From Rhea pennata (lineage: Eukaryota; Chordata; Aves; Rheiformes; Rheidae): DNA of 64,000 nt. Under the pieces are notes generated by a model. The model did no database searches, was not told the origin of the DNA, and saw only the letters and a list, made by a program, of their open reading frames with translations. The stretch is taken from the NCBI RefSeq assembly GCF_028389875.1, contig NC_084682.1, forward strand, positions 6,272,001 to 6,336,000, given 5' to 3'. A program made the position numbers and the translations under genes. Below are positions 10,401-24,440 of the stretch, one piece after another (the first letter of the stretch is position 1; each line of letters begins with the position of its first letter).

Positions 10401-13400
10401 TTTATTATGCAAAGTTACTGTAATACTTTTCAGAGAAATTTCATCCATCCTTCCAAATTAGAGACCAGAAAGCTTTGTTCTCTGTCCATACGTTTTGTTG
10501 CTTGCAATAACAGGTTGTCTTACAATCCTAGGATTTTAGAGGCTGTTCAGAATTGCTGCTTCTGCACCTTGCGAGGGAAAGCCACACCTTTGCATCAGGA
10601 AGCCAGGAACTCTGTCTCCAACTTGGAGCTTAGATGGCAAAACATGATTCTTCTGCCTTAGCAAGCCCTGAAGTTCAGTTGGGAGAGGTTTATTGCCTTT
10701 TTTGACTGCCTACTAATTTGTGTTAGCATGCTACTTTCTCACAGATTTTTGCAAGTAGCATTCCTATCTACTCATTACATCTATAAACATTAGTATTATA
10801 ACCTAGGTTTGTGTACCTGATGTTTTTCAGTGTACTGAGCAAACAAAGCTAAGTCTATCCAATGCAATGTAATAGGCTTGTGCTCCAGTGCGCATGTGGG
10901 AATAGAAGTGGGGGCAGCTAAGCGTGCCTGACTTGCATGTGAAGGAGCAGTGTGGGAAGAGTGCTTGAACTGTTAAAATGTAATGTTCTTTTGAAGATAT
11001 TTCGGATCTTCCTTTGGACTTCATACATTTCTGAAGTTCACAGTCAGTTCTTTTTCCCTTTCTTCAGATCTGCTAAGCACCACATAATTAAAAAATATTG
11101 CAACTTGGGACAGGAGATTCGGAGCTATATGATGACTGGAAAAGTGTAATAATATATAATGAAGAAGTTTTGTGATTCATTGCACCTTTCAAACAAGAGG
11201 AAAAGATATTTATCAGATTTTTCAAGTAAACCAAACACTTAATTCTGAATAGTGTATTCAAAATATGTATTTCTAATTTCTCCTCAAAGCAAAGTTTTTT
11301 TGGCCACAGATTTATTTGAACACAAAAAGGAGAAGTTAAGGGCTTCTCTGAAAATGAGGGCAAGTGTGAAATATGTAACTTCCAAAGTACCCCATTTTAT
11401 TTGTGCTTGGATTTATTACTCTTAAAGTTGAAGGAGTGGATCAAAAACGAGTTTTGCGGAGAAGTACAGAGTGTGTTTTTGTGAGCCTGATGGTAGTGCT
11501 CTGTGGGAACACAGATGATTTCTAATTTTAATCCTGCTGCTCTTCTGTCTGGAAAGCTAGTGGGTAGGAACTGGACACAGTAGCTTATGGAGCCATTAGC
11601 AAAGCTGAAACATGCACATTTGATAAAAAGTGCATGGTGGGGTTTTGCATCACCCCTGAACCCTATGAAAACATTGCTCTGAAATGCTCTTCTACAGGAA
11701 TGCCTTTAGGTGACCCCACTGATGTGACCAGTCAGAATTTCTCACTTGTGAGAAGTTAACTGCTCAGTGCTGTGAGAGTCCTAGCCAGGTTTGGAGTTAC
11801 TGACAGTGCTGGTGTGTTTTCCTGGGCGTAAAGTCGTGCTGTCACAAGTGTAGGATGTCTGGATGGAAGCTAGCTTGTGTCCGCTAAGCTGGAGTGGAGG
11901 CAGAGAAGTAAAAGTGTGTCTGCGCGTATCCAGGTTAGACCCTGCTCCTTGGATAGGAATCTTCATATATTCATGACCCTTGGTGGATTTGCGTAGTCTG
12001 TGCTAGTTGAAACCTGTGACATAGATCAGCCCAATCTCCTTTTGCCCTCCTGTATGTCTCTGCAAACTCCTAAAATAGTGCATTTACACACCATATAGCT
12101 GAAGAAAATTAAAGCACTACTTTATGAAATAGTTTAGGGACAGGTGCATATACCTTGACTGTCTCATTATTTCTGATGACGCTTGGCTTCAGCAGTTACA
12201 ATTCTGGTTTTCATCATAAATGTGTCTTTAAATTAATTGAAATCTTTGTCTGTACAGAGATGCAGTAGTGCTGTCTTAAAAAAGATATTTTTTAAGACTA
12301 TTCAAGGTTATCCTTTAACATCACCAAGAAGATGACTGTTGAATTCCCTCGAGAAATAGTGCTCTCAAGATTGCTTATGCTGGGAGTGGAGAAACCAGCT
12401 AGGAACAATTTGGATAATGGAGAGGGATAATTTATGCACTTTTATGAGGTGTTTCTTAAAACTGATGAGTTAGTCCCTAGAACGTTCAAAAACCACATGA
12501 CTGCATGAGTGATGCAGGCACAATATCTTTTTACGTGATATAATTGAAGAATACATGGTTTGGTTATAAGCCATCTGCATATCTGGGCAAAACTTTAGGC
12601 ATTACTCATCTTAAATACAAACTAACCTGATCTGAGAGAATTGTGTCCTGATCCAGCGAGGCGGTATTAAGGAAAGACGGGCAAATCAAAGAAGAAGAAT
12701 GCCTTGGAGAGGGAGTTGTCCTTCCTGGAGATTGTTGTAGACAGGGGCCAGCTTGGGATCTTTTTGCTGTGTTGGTGAGAGTTACTGAAACGGTGAGCAT
12801 GTGGTGCTGGGTCCCTGGCAGGTGGTGCTGGAAGTGAAGGCTGGTGTGCTGTTCTGACAGCTTGGGCATGAGGTCGTCATGTGAAGAGGAGGTGTTGCAA
12901 AAGATGCAAAGTTCTGTGTGTAAAAAAACTTGTGGAGAGAAAGAGTGTGTTTAGTCTTTCTCCCTTAAACTGAAACCTGATCAGCTGCCAAGTGTCTGTG
13001 TCTGCTCTAATGGTTCTGTGTCTAGGGGGAAATGTAGAGAAGCTCCTTCCAATCTCAGCTCTGGAATATGTTTACCTGGAAACTACTATTATCCAAATAA
13101 CTTTCTTAGCTCAGCTTACACTGAAAGGAAAATTCCTGAAAGTGGCTTGGTGTAGGATGGGAATGCGAACTATGTCCAGGCTGAAGTCCGTGGAACTCAA
13201 AAGCTGCACGCATGTGACTGTTTACTTTTTTTCTAGTCTTCATAAGTTGTTTGTTTGTCATCAAATGCATTTTTGCCTGAAATACTAATTGTTTGCCATC
13301 AGAAATAGGCAGCTTTTGTGAAAGGATCACATTGCTCCTTCAGTTGAAAATGGGGAATGGACAAAGGCAGATGCTGTTGCAGGTTGAGTGTGTGTGTCCA

Positions 13401-15988
13401 TAAAGAAATCTTCTCTGAACATTGAACCAGCAGGGCATTACTTTCAGAGAAATGTTGTGTTGTGACAAATCTTGCATTTTATTTTGGATAGGTTGTAAAG
13501 GTAAATTCTAGTATAATAGTCTAGAAATGGCTGTCAGGTTGGACTTGGCCTTCTGTTTTGAACAGTGGGTTTCACTGGTTAGCTTTGCTAGAGCTGGGCC
13601 AAACTTCTGGAGATGCTCTTTAGGCCATGCTTTCCCTGGCCCCAAACTAAATGATCTTAATTGCAAACCACTTATCTAACTGGAATGGTTAATCAACACA
13701 ACTGTGACACAGGGCGTGTCAGAGTAAAAAATCAATTGGTTGGTGCTTAATCGGCGGGCTGGATTGAGATTTGTAGCTGGATAGGGAATTGGAAGGTCCA
13801 TTTGGGTCAGTAGCTGGCTGTGTGACAAGCGTGTGAAGTGAGCTCACCCATCACTGCCTTCCTCTGTGGTTGCAAACAGAGTCTAACATCATCAGCCCTC
13901 ATTTCTGAGACATATTCCAAAAAGTACAAGTTCTTCACAGTCTTGTTGTGTAACAGGCCCATGTATTGGCCAGATGTATTTTCTGTTGGCAAATCTGGTG
14001 GAACATATGTACCCATATGTTTAGGGTCAGGTAATTTGTACTGTTGATTTCCTGATAGTTGAACGCTACAGTTGACAATCCTATAACCTCTAGTGTCGTT
14101 CCTAGCTGTGACCTGCTGGTGGTGATAATATATGTACATCAGTTCTCAGAGTTTTAATCATTTGGAGACATGCATACATGTAAAGGGTAGGGACCTAAGC
14201 AAGCAGCCAGAGGATCTTCAAGCTTCTTCTACTTCATTCTCAACTAAATGACCTTTTTTCACTTGTCTGTCCAGAAGATATATTCCCTCAGTATTTAAGG
14301 TGCAATTTCATGTCAGTTTAAGCTCATTTAAGTTGAGGTTACTGTAGTTCAGCAGTTCCGCACTCCCTGCCTTGTACCGGCACTTGCATCCATTTGACCC
14401 TTTGGTGAGCCAGCTGAAACAAAGCTTGGAGAGTACTAATCTAGCTGGAGGGGGAACAGCTTTCTGCTGCTTTAGTTCCCTGAACTGTCTCACTGCAGAA
14501 CTGGACAAGTGTCAGTCACAGTACAGAGGAGGGAGTGGACCAGGACAAGCCTGGCTGAGGCTGAGCTGCAACGCAGCAAGGTCGGCCTAGGTGAGCTCGG
14601 AGCAGCCCGGGACTGTGCTCTGACAGCTCAAAGGACATTTTCTGTGTTCTCTCTTCACCCTGGAGAAGTGTCTGTAATTCCACCCTGTGGGGGTGATGCC
14701 TTGTGCAGCCACTTTCTTGTTATGCTACTGGTTTTGGATCCCTGAAATTGGTGGTAGGGGGGAAAAGTTTGAGGTTGGTAGAAGCTTTTGCAGTGATGCT
14801 GAGGGACTTCTGTGCCCTGGTGTGTGGGCTGACTGGCATCAAAAATTTCCAGTTTGTAGATATGGAGCTAGACCAGCTGTTTAGAACAGAACTGATAATT
14901 AGTTGTCTTCTAAACGTTGGCTTTATTAAGATTTACAAATAGACTATCCCAGCTCCGTTTCCTACAACGGGGATTCCTAAACTATAACACTACTTAGAGC
15001 AGTGCTGTAACCCTCTGCCCATGGAGTTCCTGCCTTGCTACTGGCCATTAACATGGTAACAGGCCAGGAAGAGAGAGCTGCTGATAAATCCTGGTGCAGG
15101 CAGCCAGGTATGATCGTGCTTGGACACTGAGCCAGGAGAAAATGGTGTTGGTACTGCCTCTTGCCTAAGCAGCACCCCAAGTGGCCACGGTCACAGTGAA
15201 GAGCGTGGCCCAAGCAGAGGGCAACAGCTGGGGACAGACATCACTTTGCCCTCTCTGCCACTTCCCAGAGCGTTGCAGTTTCTTCAAGGAGGTAAATGCC
15301 TACCAACTGGAGGGTCAGTATAATGGGGATCTGGCATGGAGGGAAGATGGGGATGCAGGGACACCCGCTTTTGCCCAGCTGTTCGACAGGTTTAAAGGTT
15401 CATGCAGCTTTGGGGCTGTGTGGGGCTCTAGCAGGGCACGTGTGTGGGGCGGTGGCACAAGGTTGCTGTGCTGTGCTGTCTGAGCATGACGTTGTGATCG
15501 ACACAGGCAGAAAGGGTAGCGGAGAAGGAGTGTGTTTTCCTACCAAAACCTTTCGAGTGAGAGGTTGGATCTGGACATGTGCCCTTTCTGGCATATGCGC
15601 AGGTTTGTGCAATTTGTGGCTGCTGTTGCTCTTGCCACCGGTAGTGGCACCAAAGTAAATAAAATTGGGAACACCATCCCGCAACAGAAACTTTTAAGAG
15701 GCTATTTCTAGATGGAATTGAAACTCTGTATGATTTAGCAGACTACAGCCTCATTATAAAGGTAGGAGACAACCAAAAGTGATTTTAACTATAATTCTTT
15801 AAAGTCCTGTTGTTAACATGTAGTAGACAGGTACTATACTAGCAATCTGGTTAAAGAGACTTCATAACATAGCTTGGCAGTTGCTAGTGCAAGGCCATAT
15901 TTTTATAGATATTCTATTGTGTTTTTTTTTCTTTCCACTCAGAAGAGAGAGATTCTGAACAAAGGGGATGAAAGAAACAGCTTGAAAA

Positions 15989-16011
15989 ACGCATATACTG
16001 TGTATATGCGT
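15989..16011. repeat. Perfect inverted repeat, 10-base arms, 3-base loop
   Basis: ACGCATATAC (15,989-15,998), TGT, then GTATATGCGT (16,002-16,011) form an exact hairpin inside the intron. No function can be read from it. Confidence 0.85.
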
Positions 16012-17727
16012 ACGCACAGGTTACTGCCCAGCAGACAAGTGGGAGCAACCGAGGCAGCAGTGGGTTGGCTTTTGGAGGACTGGGGCTCAGCTTCATAGGA
16101 AAGGGTAATACCTGCATGTAGCTGCTCCTGTGACCCATCAGCTGTCCCAGTGGTTCTCCAGAACATGGAATTTGTAGGATCGTTGGACAAGTATATGCTG
16201 CCTTTGTGTTGCCTGTCACAGACACCAGGAATCCAGAGAATGTGAAAGACTGTCTCAAATTGCAGTGCTGTGTGCTCCTTCCACTCCCTGTCTAGGGGCT
16301 ACAGGAAGAAGGAAACAGGCTTGAAATACAAAGTCAGATCAGAGGAATTTGTGAATATATAGAAGATAATACCCGTCACTCACTTTATTTTGCCACTCCC
16401 ACTCCCCTCCCATTGTGGAAAGTATGATTAAAGGCAGCCCTGACTGTCTGAACCATACATACATGCAAGAATGCCAGATTCCCTTCATTCCAGCCCGCTG
16501 ACTTCAAGCAGGACTTGCTCTGACAAGCTGGAAATGAGGACTGGCAGCTTCGTCTGCAACTCAAAAGCTTTATCTCTCTTAGACACTCTTCCTAACATTT
16601 TCCACAAATACTGTCCTGCTCGTAGGAGCTGTTGTATATACAGGATGCCATCAAGCATTTATGCGTAAAGCCCTACATTGTGTAACTCTCCTTAGAACAG
16701 GCAAGGAAAAGTTAACAGAGCAATTGGCGCCAGGCCCTTAAGAAAGCTTGCTCTCCCTGCATTTCAGCCTCATTAGCTGGGGAGCAGTAGGAAGAGTCAG
16801 CTCTTCTCCCCCTACCAAGAGCTGCTGTTTTTTCCTGCAGTCCAGCCTTTGTCTCCCACTAGTAACACGTTCATCTGCAGCCTCCGACTTCCACAGCAGT
16901 CCATCATCTCGGCCTCTCTCTTTAGCCTCTGAACTGAACTGCCACCTGGGTATCCCTTCGCTGCTTCCCCATTTCATCACAGGAGGCACAAGTTCTTTAC
17001 TTCTAGGATCATTCTGACTCCTCCAGCAACTTCTGCTTTCCTGTCTTTGCTTCCTAGAACTTACTTCACTGCTGCTTCTGCTCAGTGAGGATGCCAGCTG
17101 GGCACACCTGTTGGGTTTGGGGTGGTGTTTTGCATACACACACACATTTTGTATCTTTTAAGCTGTTTGCTTATGCTGCATATGCAGTCTTTCAGTTGGA
17201 GCACTTATACTGTCTGACCTATCTCAACTGATGATCTCAGCCTTCAGTAAATGCTTTTCTGGAGTGAAATATATTTGTGAGATGCAGTGGTGGCTCTAGA
17301 GTGTCTCTGTATCACTAAATGTAAGAAGGCCAAGCTCTTTTTGGGATGCTATTTTAGTTTCAAAATGAGTATGAAAGAAAGTGACTATATTTTTACACAT
17401 ATATAATATTAGCACAAGAATTTGAGATAATTTTAAGCTTAACACCGTAAGTCATGCACGCTGATATAAAAAATTACTGTAAGTTAATCAAGTTTGAGTA
17501 GTCATGATGGTTGTGCTATGATTTCTACTAAAATGGTATCTCTGATGTCATCCTACTTCTCCAGAAGCAGCTTGCCAGTGTTATTTTAGGTTGTGGGGGG
17601 TGTGTACATGTATATATTTGCTAAAAAACATAAAAGACTTACTAGTATCAAATGTCTGCCCAGTACTTAACAGATATTTGAACTTCACCATTGCCTGTGA
17701 GTCAACAAACTTTAATTTTTTCGGTCT

Positions 17728-17798
17728 GTTTTTGGTTTGTTTGTTTGTTTTTTTGTTTTTTGTTTTTTGTTTTTTTTTTTTTTTTTTTTGAGGGGGGG
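17728..17798. repeat. T-rich tract (TTTG/T)n followed by a G-run
   Basis: A long run of T interrupted by G, in GTTT and GTTTTTT units, ending in a pure T-run and then AGGGGGGG. It could be a simple repeat or the worn poly(A) end of a minus-strand retroposed copy. No body of such an element is visible beside it. Confidence 0.75.
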
Positions 17799-18343
17799 CA
17801 GTTTCCACAGAGGCTATGGCCTTGACTTATGGCCACATAACTAATCCTGTTAAGCAGAAAGGAGATCCCACTAGTCCCGACTCCAAATCCTCTCCTGATC
17901 ATGGGAATGTGCTTTCTGGACATTATGTGAAAAAGATTGGTGAAACAAAGACTCTCGTTTTCCTCTTGCTGGGCTTAATAATGTGCAAAGAGCATGCTGC
18001 TCAGAAGCAGCGATAGCAGAGAATTGGAACCAGTGTTGTAGCTGGGGATTTTGCAAGAGAGGCTGCAATGAAGAAGCAGCCGTAGCATTTAACCTCTGTG
18101 TTTTATTCATCTGGAAGCAAGTGTAATTTAAATTGGCACCTCTATAATTGATGAAGTGTCTTTTTACCATTTGTTTAATTACCAGTTTCAATGCCTAGAA
18201 AGCAGTGGATCAATAATTTACAGTGATGAACTTCCCTGAGCCCTTCTGTTTTTCTAGTTCAGCCATACAAATGACTACTGAAACAAACCCCCAAGTTTTC
18301 GTGCTTCTCTTTCTCTTCAGTTGTGTTTAAAAAGTTTAACTCC

Positions 18344-18363
18344 TTTTTTTTTTTTTTTTTTTT
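18344..18363. repeat. T20 homopolymer
   Basis: An uninterrupted run of twenty T within the intron. Confidence 0.9.
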
Positions 18364-19145
18364 CCAACACAGGGATAGTTTACATAACTGAAGCTGATGG
18401 CAGAACTTGCACTGATCTCCGTGAAGCAAGGTTAATCTAGGGCTTGCCATGCACGCTGTATGAACTTTTAGTTTTTTGCAATCTCCTGTCGTTATTATAG
18501 AGTGGCTAAGGCTCGGTTCATGCTGTTGCTGCAATAGCAAATGATGCTGTCCTGGCAGTATCTGGGAGCTGTTGGAGTAGAGAATTTGAGCAATGGGACT
18601 GAAGCTGCTGCCTGCGTTTTGCATACCCAGCTTCCATGAAATCTCTGAATTGCTGTCATTCCACTAGTGTAGTCTGCAATTCTAGTGGACTGTGGCCTTA
18701 TGTGGAAGGGACTTCCATCTACACAGTGGTGTCCTCAAAGCAGAAAGTTACCTTTCACTTTTCTGCCTTGTCTTTCCTGATGTTCTCATTATCTGCTTCC
18801 ACACAATTGGACATTTCTCCTTTCTTGTCTCTGAATCTTAGAGGTGTTGGTCCTCACTCGAGGACACTACGAGGGCAGAATGCTGGAAAATGGTTGGTAT
18901 TTTTGGTAATGGTGTGACCTCCGCAACTGTCACAACAGCTGTTTATACCTGAGTAATAGGAGCTCTGGGAATTCCTTCACAAACTCTCATTTGAGTTGAA
19001 GATCACGGCCCAGAAGAAAAAGTTTTCTTTAACGTGATAGTTGTAGAGAGGAATACTGCTCTGCTGCCTATAGCTGCCTATTTTGTCTGCCTTGGCAAGA
19101 TTTTTGTGGTTTCTCAGCCTCTCAGTGCAGGACTGGGTAAATCAG

Positions 19146-19182
19146 AGAAAGAAAGAAAGAAAAAAAGAAAGCAAGAAAGAAG
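19146..19182. repeat. (GAAA)n microsatellite
   Basis: An imperfect GAAA tetranucleotide repeat of about 37 bases in the intron. Confidence 0.85.
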
Positions 19183-21531
19183 GGATTTGGACCTGGCCAC
19201 AGCTGAGGAATGAATGTTTCCATTTGCTGCATAGGCCCATGTTTATCCAGATGTGGAATATGCATTCCTGGGAACCACAAAGGAACAGGCCTCTGGGTTA
19301 CTCTTTAGTATGCATTTTGTCTTTGTTTTTGATTAAATCTATGTCCCCAATAATGCAGAAAATCTTTAAAGTGCTCTGAGCAGGAAAGCGTAGTCCTCCT
19401 GAGTGAGCAGAGAACTGAACCCCTGTCTTGGAGATGTTATTTCTTATACTTCAAAGGATGCTGTCTTGCAAGCCAATGACTTCTTTTAAAAAATTTCAAT
19501 GTGATTGCCCCTTCTTTTTCTATAAAAATTTTGATATAATGGAGTTTTGTTTCAATAGGAGAATTCATTCCTTAAAATATTGGAAAACATTAATTTGGAT
19601 CATTTGGTGAGTGCAACATGATGCTAAAGGGCACTAGGGTGCCAGGGGATGTGAGATGTTCTGAAATGTCTGTATTTTCAGATATCCTGGCATACTTTTG
19701 CTGAGACAATGGCAACTCCTTATTCCCTATTTGCTGTTAACTGAGGATATACCTATTTAAGGATAAAAATGGTTGCAATTCACACAAAATTAAGGATTTT
19801 GCATTCGCTATGGGACCTCTGGGGTACTTTTGAACTGGTCAGAAGGAGATTACCTCAGACAATACCCTTCATCTGGTGGCTTTTACTCTCCTTTTCAGAA
19901 GCAAGAGAACAGACAGGGTAAAGGGAAGCAGTTCAGACACAAGCCAGCTGCAATATCATCTGCCCACGTGCTCCCCTTGGCTGCCAGGCCTCAAAGCTGA
20001 CACGCTGCCAGATAGCCAGTCTGTACTGTGTGTCTACTTTTCTTTCCTCTGCTTTTGGAAGCCGCTTAGGCCGTTCCTTTTAGCATGATTTGGAATTTCT
20101 ACAGATCATTGGTTATTCTTATTTTGGGTCTATGATCTAGTTTTGGGTTTATGACTCCAGTTTTACTTCAGACTAGCACTGACTCTTTTTTGCTTAAACT
20201 TTTCAGAGAGGACTTTGTGCCATCACAATAATGAAGAATGCTTTTTGTGGCCCTACAGAGAAGGGTTTGAAAGAAACTCAGTGCCATGTGTGTTCCTGAT
20301 AGCTTTAATAGAACTTATTTATAACTTTTCACCATGGCAAAACAGCTGCCTTTCTTAGGCCAGCAATGTTGGTTTGGGACATGGGGAGGGCGAAAAAAAG
20401 TGGTGGAAGTACAAATTGTGCCTGTAAACTCTGTGCTCATAAGTCATCAAATGAAAAACTACTCAATCTATTAGAATATCTAAAGCATTGAATGTGCCCT
20501 TTTCCTGGGCTCCCGGAACTTGGCTCCACTTGATAGTTTGTAGTTTGCTTATGGTATTGCTAAGTTTGCATCAAAAGCGTCACACCTAGAAAGAAAATAA
20601 GAGTGTAATTTCTCCCAGATATATCCCACTTCTAGTATCAGAACAAACTGTCCCAAGAATACTTGCAGATTAATGACCCCTCCCCCTTAAGGAATCCGTA
20701 GACTTTATGTGGAACAAATCTATGCCCTTATATCAACATAAAAAATGCTTGTATCACTGTTTCCCTAAGCTTGGGTACAAATTATACTGATATATAAACT
20801 TTATACTATTTTAAACATTCCATGCTAAAGAACATGCTTAAGTCAAAGACACAAGTTAGCTTGAATATTTTGGAGGGAGGGATTTCTTTTTTCAAAGCTA
20901 TTTTTCAGTGTCAGGTTGTCAGGTTTTGAGTGTGGTATATTTTAATGCACAACTGCATTAATGAAAATTAATGAAAAAAATGAAACTGGGGATACAACAA
21001 TTAGAGTTTAGTAGTTTTCTGTAAAGCAATCTGAGATTGTAGGTAAATCCATTATTTGGATGTCTCTCAAATGATATGCAGTGACATAGTTAACAGTACT
21101 GTTGTTCAAATAATCCTCCCTAGAGTTCAGATTTTACCTGCTAAAGTAAATGAGGCAGCTTAAACTTACTGTTCTGATATCAGTGATTTTAGTCAGACAA
21201 TTCCTATATTTGGAGAAGAACCTTGCAACTGTATCAGTGGCCAGTTCCCCAAGAAACTGAGGTAAGACTTTATATCTCATATAATTTTAATAGGGCCTGT
21301 TGATCCCTGCTCCCAGACTCCTGGCTTCATAGCTGTGATTATTCTCACTACAGGGCCAGAACAAATACTTTATTTCTCTTGGAAAAGTTTTTTTGAAACT
21401 GAGCAAACAAGTTATTGATTGCCTCCTAGGACATAAATAGAAAAGACAACAGCATTAGGGTCAAGATGTAGAATTGAGATTTTGTCCTGACATGTCATTA
21501 AATGCACAAGGAGCTATGTTCCCAAAATGTT

Positions 21532-21532
<1 letters not shown>

Positions 21533-21562
<30 letters not shown>
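21533..21562. repeat. T30 homopolymer
   Basis: An uninterrupted run of thirty T, the longest in the window. Its true length may vary by slippage or sequencing error. Confidence 0.9.
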
Positions 21563-21563
<1 letters not shown>

Positions 21564-22979
21564 GAAACTAATGAGCTTTGAGATACTACTGACCACAAGC
21601 GATTCCAGTGCATACAGTGCATACCATCTTTCTGCTTTATAATTGTTTTGCAGTAGTTGTTAAATAAGGAAAAGGGCAAAAGAAAGGTGTTTGATCTAAA
21701 ATAACTACTTGTAGCAGGTTTTATCTAAGAATAATGACAAGTTTTGTTTTCTGATTCTTGAGGAAAAATTGCTTTTGCCTCCTCTTGTCTTTACCTTCTC
21801 CAGGCACATGAGAATGTGAAGAATTTCATTGGACAAAAATTGAAGGCTAGTTTAAAAGTCCTGAGAAATTAGGATATCCTTAAAGATAAGTCAAATGCCT
21901 AATATCCTCTTGGGAGGATTGCTAGGTGCGCTGAAAAGCTGAGCACACTCTTGGGTGCACGCCCTTCTCTAGCCACGTAGTACCGGGACAAGGCCAAGGT
22001 GTGAGCAACATGAGAGCCTGGCTGCGCTGGAGCAGTCTTCAGGGAGCAGCTTAGGGAACTGTAAATCTCTGACACCTTTCCGTCGGGATTGCAGAGCTCC
22101 TGACGCCATGGTGCAGGATCGTGCTTCTGCTATCGAACCTGTCTTTGCATCTCATCAACCAGCCTTCCATAAGGGAAGCTTAGCTTCCTTTTTTAAGGCT
22201 CTTGGCCCAACTTTGCTGTAGCAAACTGAGCATTTCTGATCAAGGAGGCCTAGCCAGCTAATACTTTGAAAATCTGGAGTGGGATTTGGCCTCAAAACCT
22301 GTAGAAGTTGTACAGATAACTCTAAAGGAGCTGTGGTTGTAGAGAGAAAACAGGTAGGAAGTTGCAAGGATGCTGATACAAAATTATTTGTATGTTCTGT
22401 CTCAAAGATCTATTCCTGTCAAGAAAAAAAATTCTGAGTGATAAACCTGCCTAGGAACATATAACGTACTCGTTTCCATGGCAGTTGTGGGAGTGTGTCA
22501 GTTTGGGCTTGTTCAGCAACCTTCGCTGCGCTGGGAACTGAGAGCTTCTGCCGTTATCCAAAGACAAGGCAGAGACGGAGCGATACCCCTGCCTGGGAAG
22601 CATGGGGAGACATCCCCTTGCTCTATCACTGACTCCAGACCAGCTCTTTGCGAGGCTTGCTGGAGGAACTCCCTTTCATTTGTATAAGATGAAGGAAAAT
22701 CTGTCTTCAGCTGGGCGTGCAGGTTTTACATCTATTCAACTGATAGTAAAAAGGGTATATAAGAGCCAAAATTACCGCTCTAAATGGGAGCAAATGTGGC
22801 ACCTTTGGTGAAAATTAGCTTGTTGTAGTTGCATGTAGCAGTTTGCTGCTGAAACTGTTGACCTGTAACTCATTAATATATAAAATTATTTGGAAATGCT
22901 TTGAAAATTAACTGGCACCCTTAATACATGCCAAACATCTTTAGAGTCTGCAACAAAATGAAGAAGGGAGAGCTGCCCA

Positions 22980-23350
22980 GGTCACACAACACGACAGCAA
23001 ACTGTTGCACTCGTGGATCTACAGCGCAGGGCAGGTAGGCGGGGGAGCTGCGAGCCCTCCCTCCGGCACTGGCCCCTGGCACGTCGTTCCTTAGGGCACG
23101 GCGGGGGCTCGTGCTGCCCTTGCCGCATCAGAAGCGTGCTCGGCCCCGCTTCGTAGGCGTTACTTTGCAGCTTTAAGAGTCTGTTCTGTCTTTTTCTTTC
23201 CTTGAAGAAAAGCGGGAGCGTGATAGAAAGAGGACATAGCAGCTTTAATTTGTACATTTAGTTTTCTATTTTGGGCTGCGGGCGAGGTCCCTCTGTGCTT
23301 GGGAGGGAAGAGTCGCAGGTTAAATACTGCCCGGCTCGGCAGGGGCACAC
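22980..23350. other. Intronic segment with raised CpG
   Basis: GC content and CpG count rise clearly over the surrounding intron, but less than in the islands at 6.8-7.6 and 24.1 kb. I see no conserved frame. It may be a regulatory element or an old decayed island. Confidence 0.35.
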
Positions 23351-24124
23351 TAGGTTACTGCACGCCACCTTCCTGGAGAAAACTGCTGGGTCAGGAGCCC
23401 TGTCCTGCCAGTTGTGTCCCTCCTCAGCACTCTGGTATATTCTTCTTTTCCAGACTGCAAACAGTTTAGTGCTGATCTGGCCTTATATAGTAATTTCCTA
23501 TTATTAGAAACATTTCCTTGGGATCTTGCTCAGGGAGTAGCAGAGGGAAATCCTGTTTCCTTCATCTAGCATGCAGGGAAAGCAACACTGCTCACTCTTT
23601 CTTATCTATCATCGGTGGAACAAGAAGTTTTTGTTATAATACGCTTTCCAGTCTCAATCCCTTTCCAACATTAAGCCTCTATTCAGAAATGCAAAGAGAA
23701 ATTTGAAGGAATAGGAGCTGTCAGTCGCCAGCGTGAGCTCTAAAGCGCTGTCTGCAGCCTGTGAGTTTTGCCTGCTCTTTTTCAGCCATGTTCCTCACTG
23801 GAAATTTTTCTTCCTGATGCTTTGGAAAACTGATTCTCCTTTTCATGTTGCCCTGTGTGGGAAAAATACTACAACAGCACATTTCACCTGATTCTGCTGG
23901 TATTTGATTATCGGTAGAAAGCTGATGACTGTGTTAAGAGAATCTATTTGGTATTAAGGAGGGAAAAGTTTTAGGTTTGTGCACAGCAAGAACATATTTT
24001 TAGAGGAGCGATGGGTCACTGGGAGCACTGAGATATGCAGAGGCTCTGGACACTTAATTTTTCCTGTGAAAACATTTTTTCCCCTTAAAAGGAAGATGTA
24101 GGTCCTGCCACTGGGAGTGACTGT

Positions 24125-24440
24125 TTAGAAAGTCAGTCGTGAGGAATGCGCGTCAGCTGAGCGGAGCCGGGCCGCTCGCGCTCGCCGCGCTGCTCGTCCC
24201 TGCCGCGGCCTCCGCAGGGGAGCCGCTGGCGGGGATTACATCAAAGCGAGGGCAGCCCGGTCGAACCGGCGGCTGTTTTTCAGCCCTCGAGCGTTACCGC
24301 CGGATTCGGAGCGGGTCCGGTGTGCTTGTGCGATCAGCCGCGGTGCTGGCTTGCCTCGCTGTCCCGTAGCGCAAGCAACCGACCCGGGGCGTCCGGCCGC
24401 TACCGAGGGGGGCTTCGTCCTGACAGTCGCTGTCGGAGCC
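24125..24440. promoter_or_regulatory. Intronic CpG island, candidate alternative promoter or enhancer
   Basis: About 300 bases are dense in CpG and GC (for example GAGCGGAGCCGGGCCGCTCG), deep inside the long first intron. A CRE-like TCACGTCA lies just downstream at 24,526-24,533. An open frame of 76 codons at 24,139-24,369 resembles no family I know and probably reflects composition. No known MYO1C first exon sits here. It could drive an undescribed transcript on either strand or act as an enhancer. Confidence 0.45.

Larger units (their letters stand above)
7601..22979 (+). other. MYO1C: Large first intron of MYO1C, proximal part
   Basis: Some 15 kb of AT-rich DNA with no frame I can match to a protein family. 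It contains simple repeats (listed separately) and a short perfect hairpin at 15,989-16,011. Reading frames near 15.1-15.7 kb are unrecognised and lack exon signals that would tie them to the gene. Confidence 0.6.

Noticed and set aside
15120..15700. Overlapping frames of about 100-120 codons, considered as a degraded retroelement or gene
   Set aside because: No reverse transcriptase, gag-like or other motif could be recognised, and no terminal repeats flank it.
17581..17923. Lysine/asparagine-rich minus-strand frame
   Set aside because: It is only the translation of the T-rich simple repeat.
24139..24369. Open frame considered as a fourth MYO1C start exon
   Set aside because: It ends in a stop rather than a donor that would join in phase to 37,664, and it shows no similarity to any MYO1C N-terminus.
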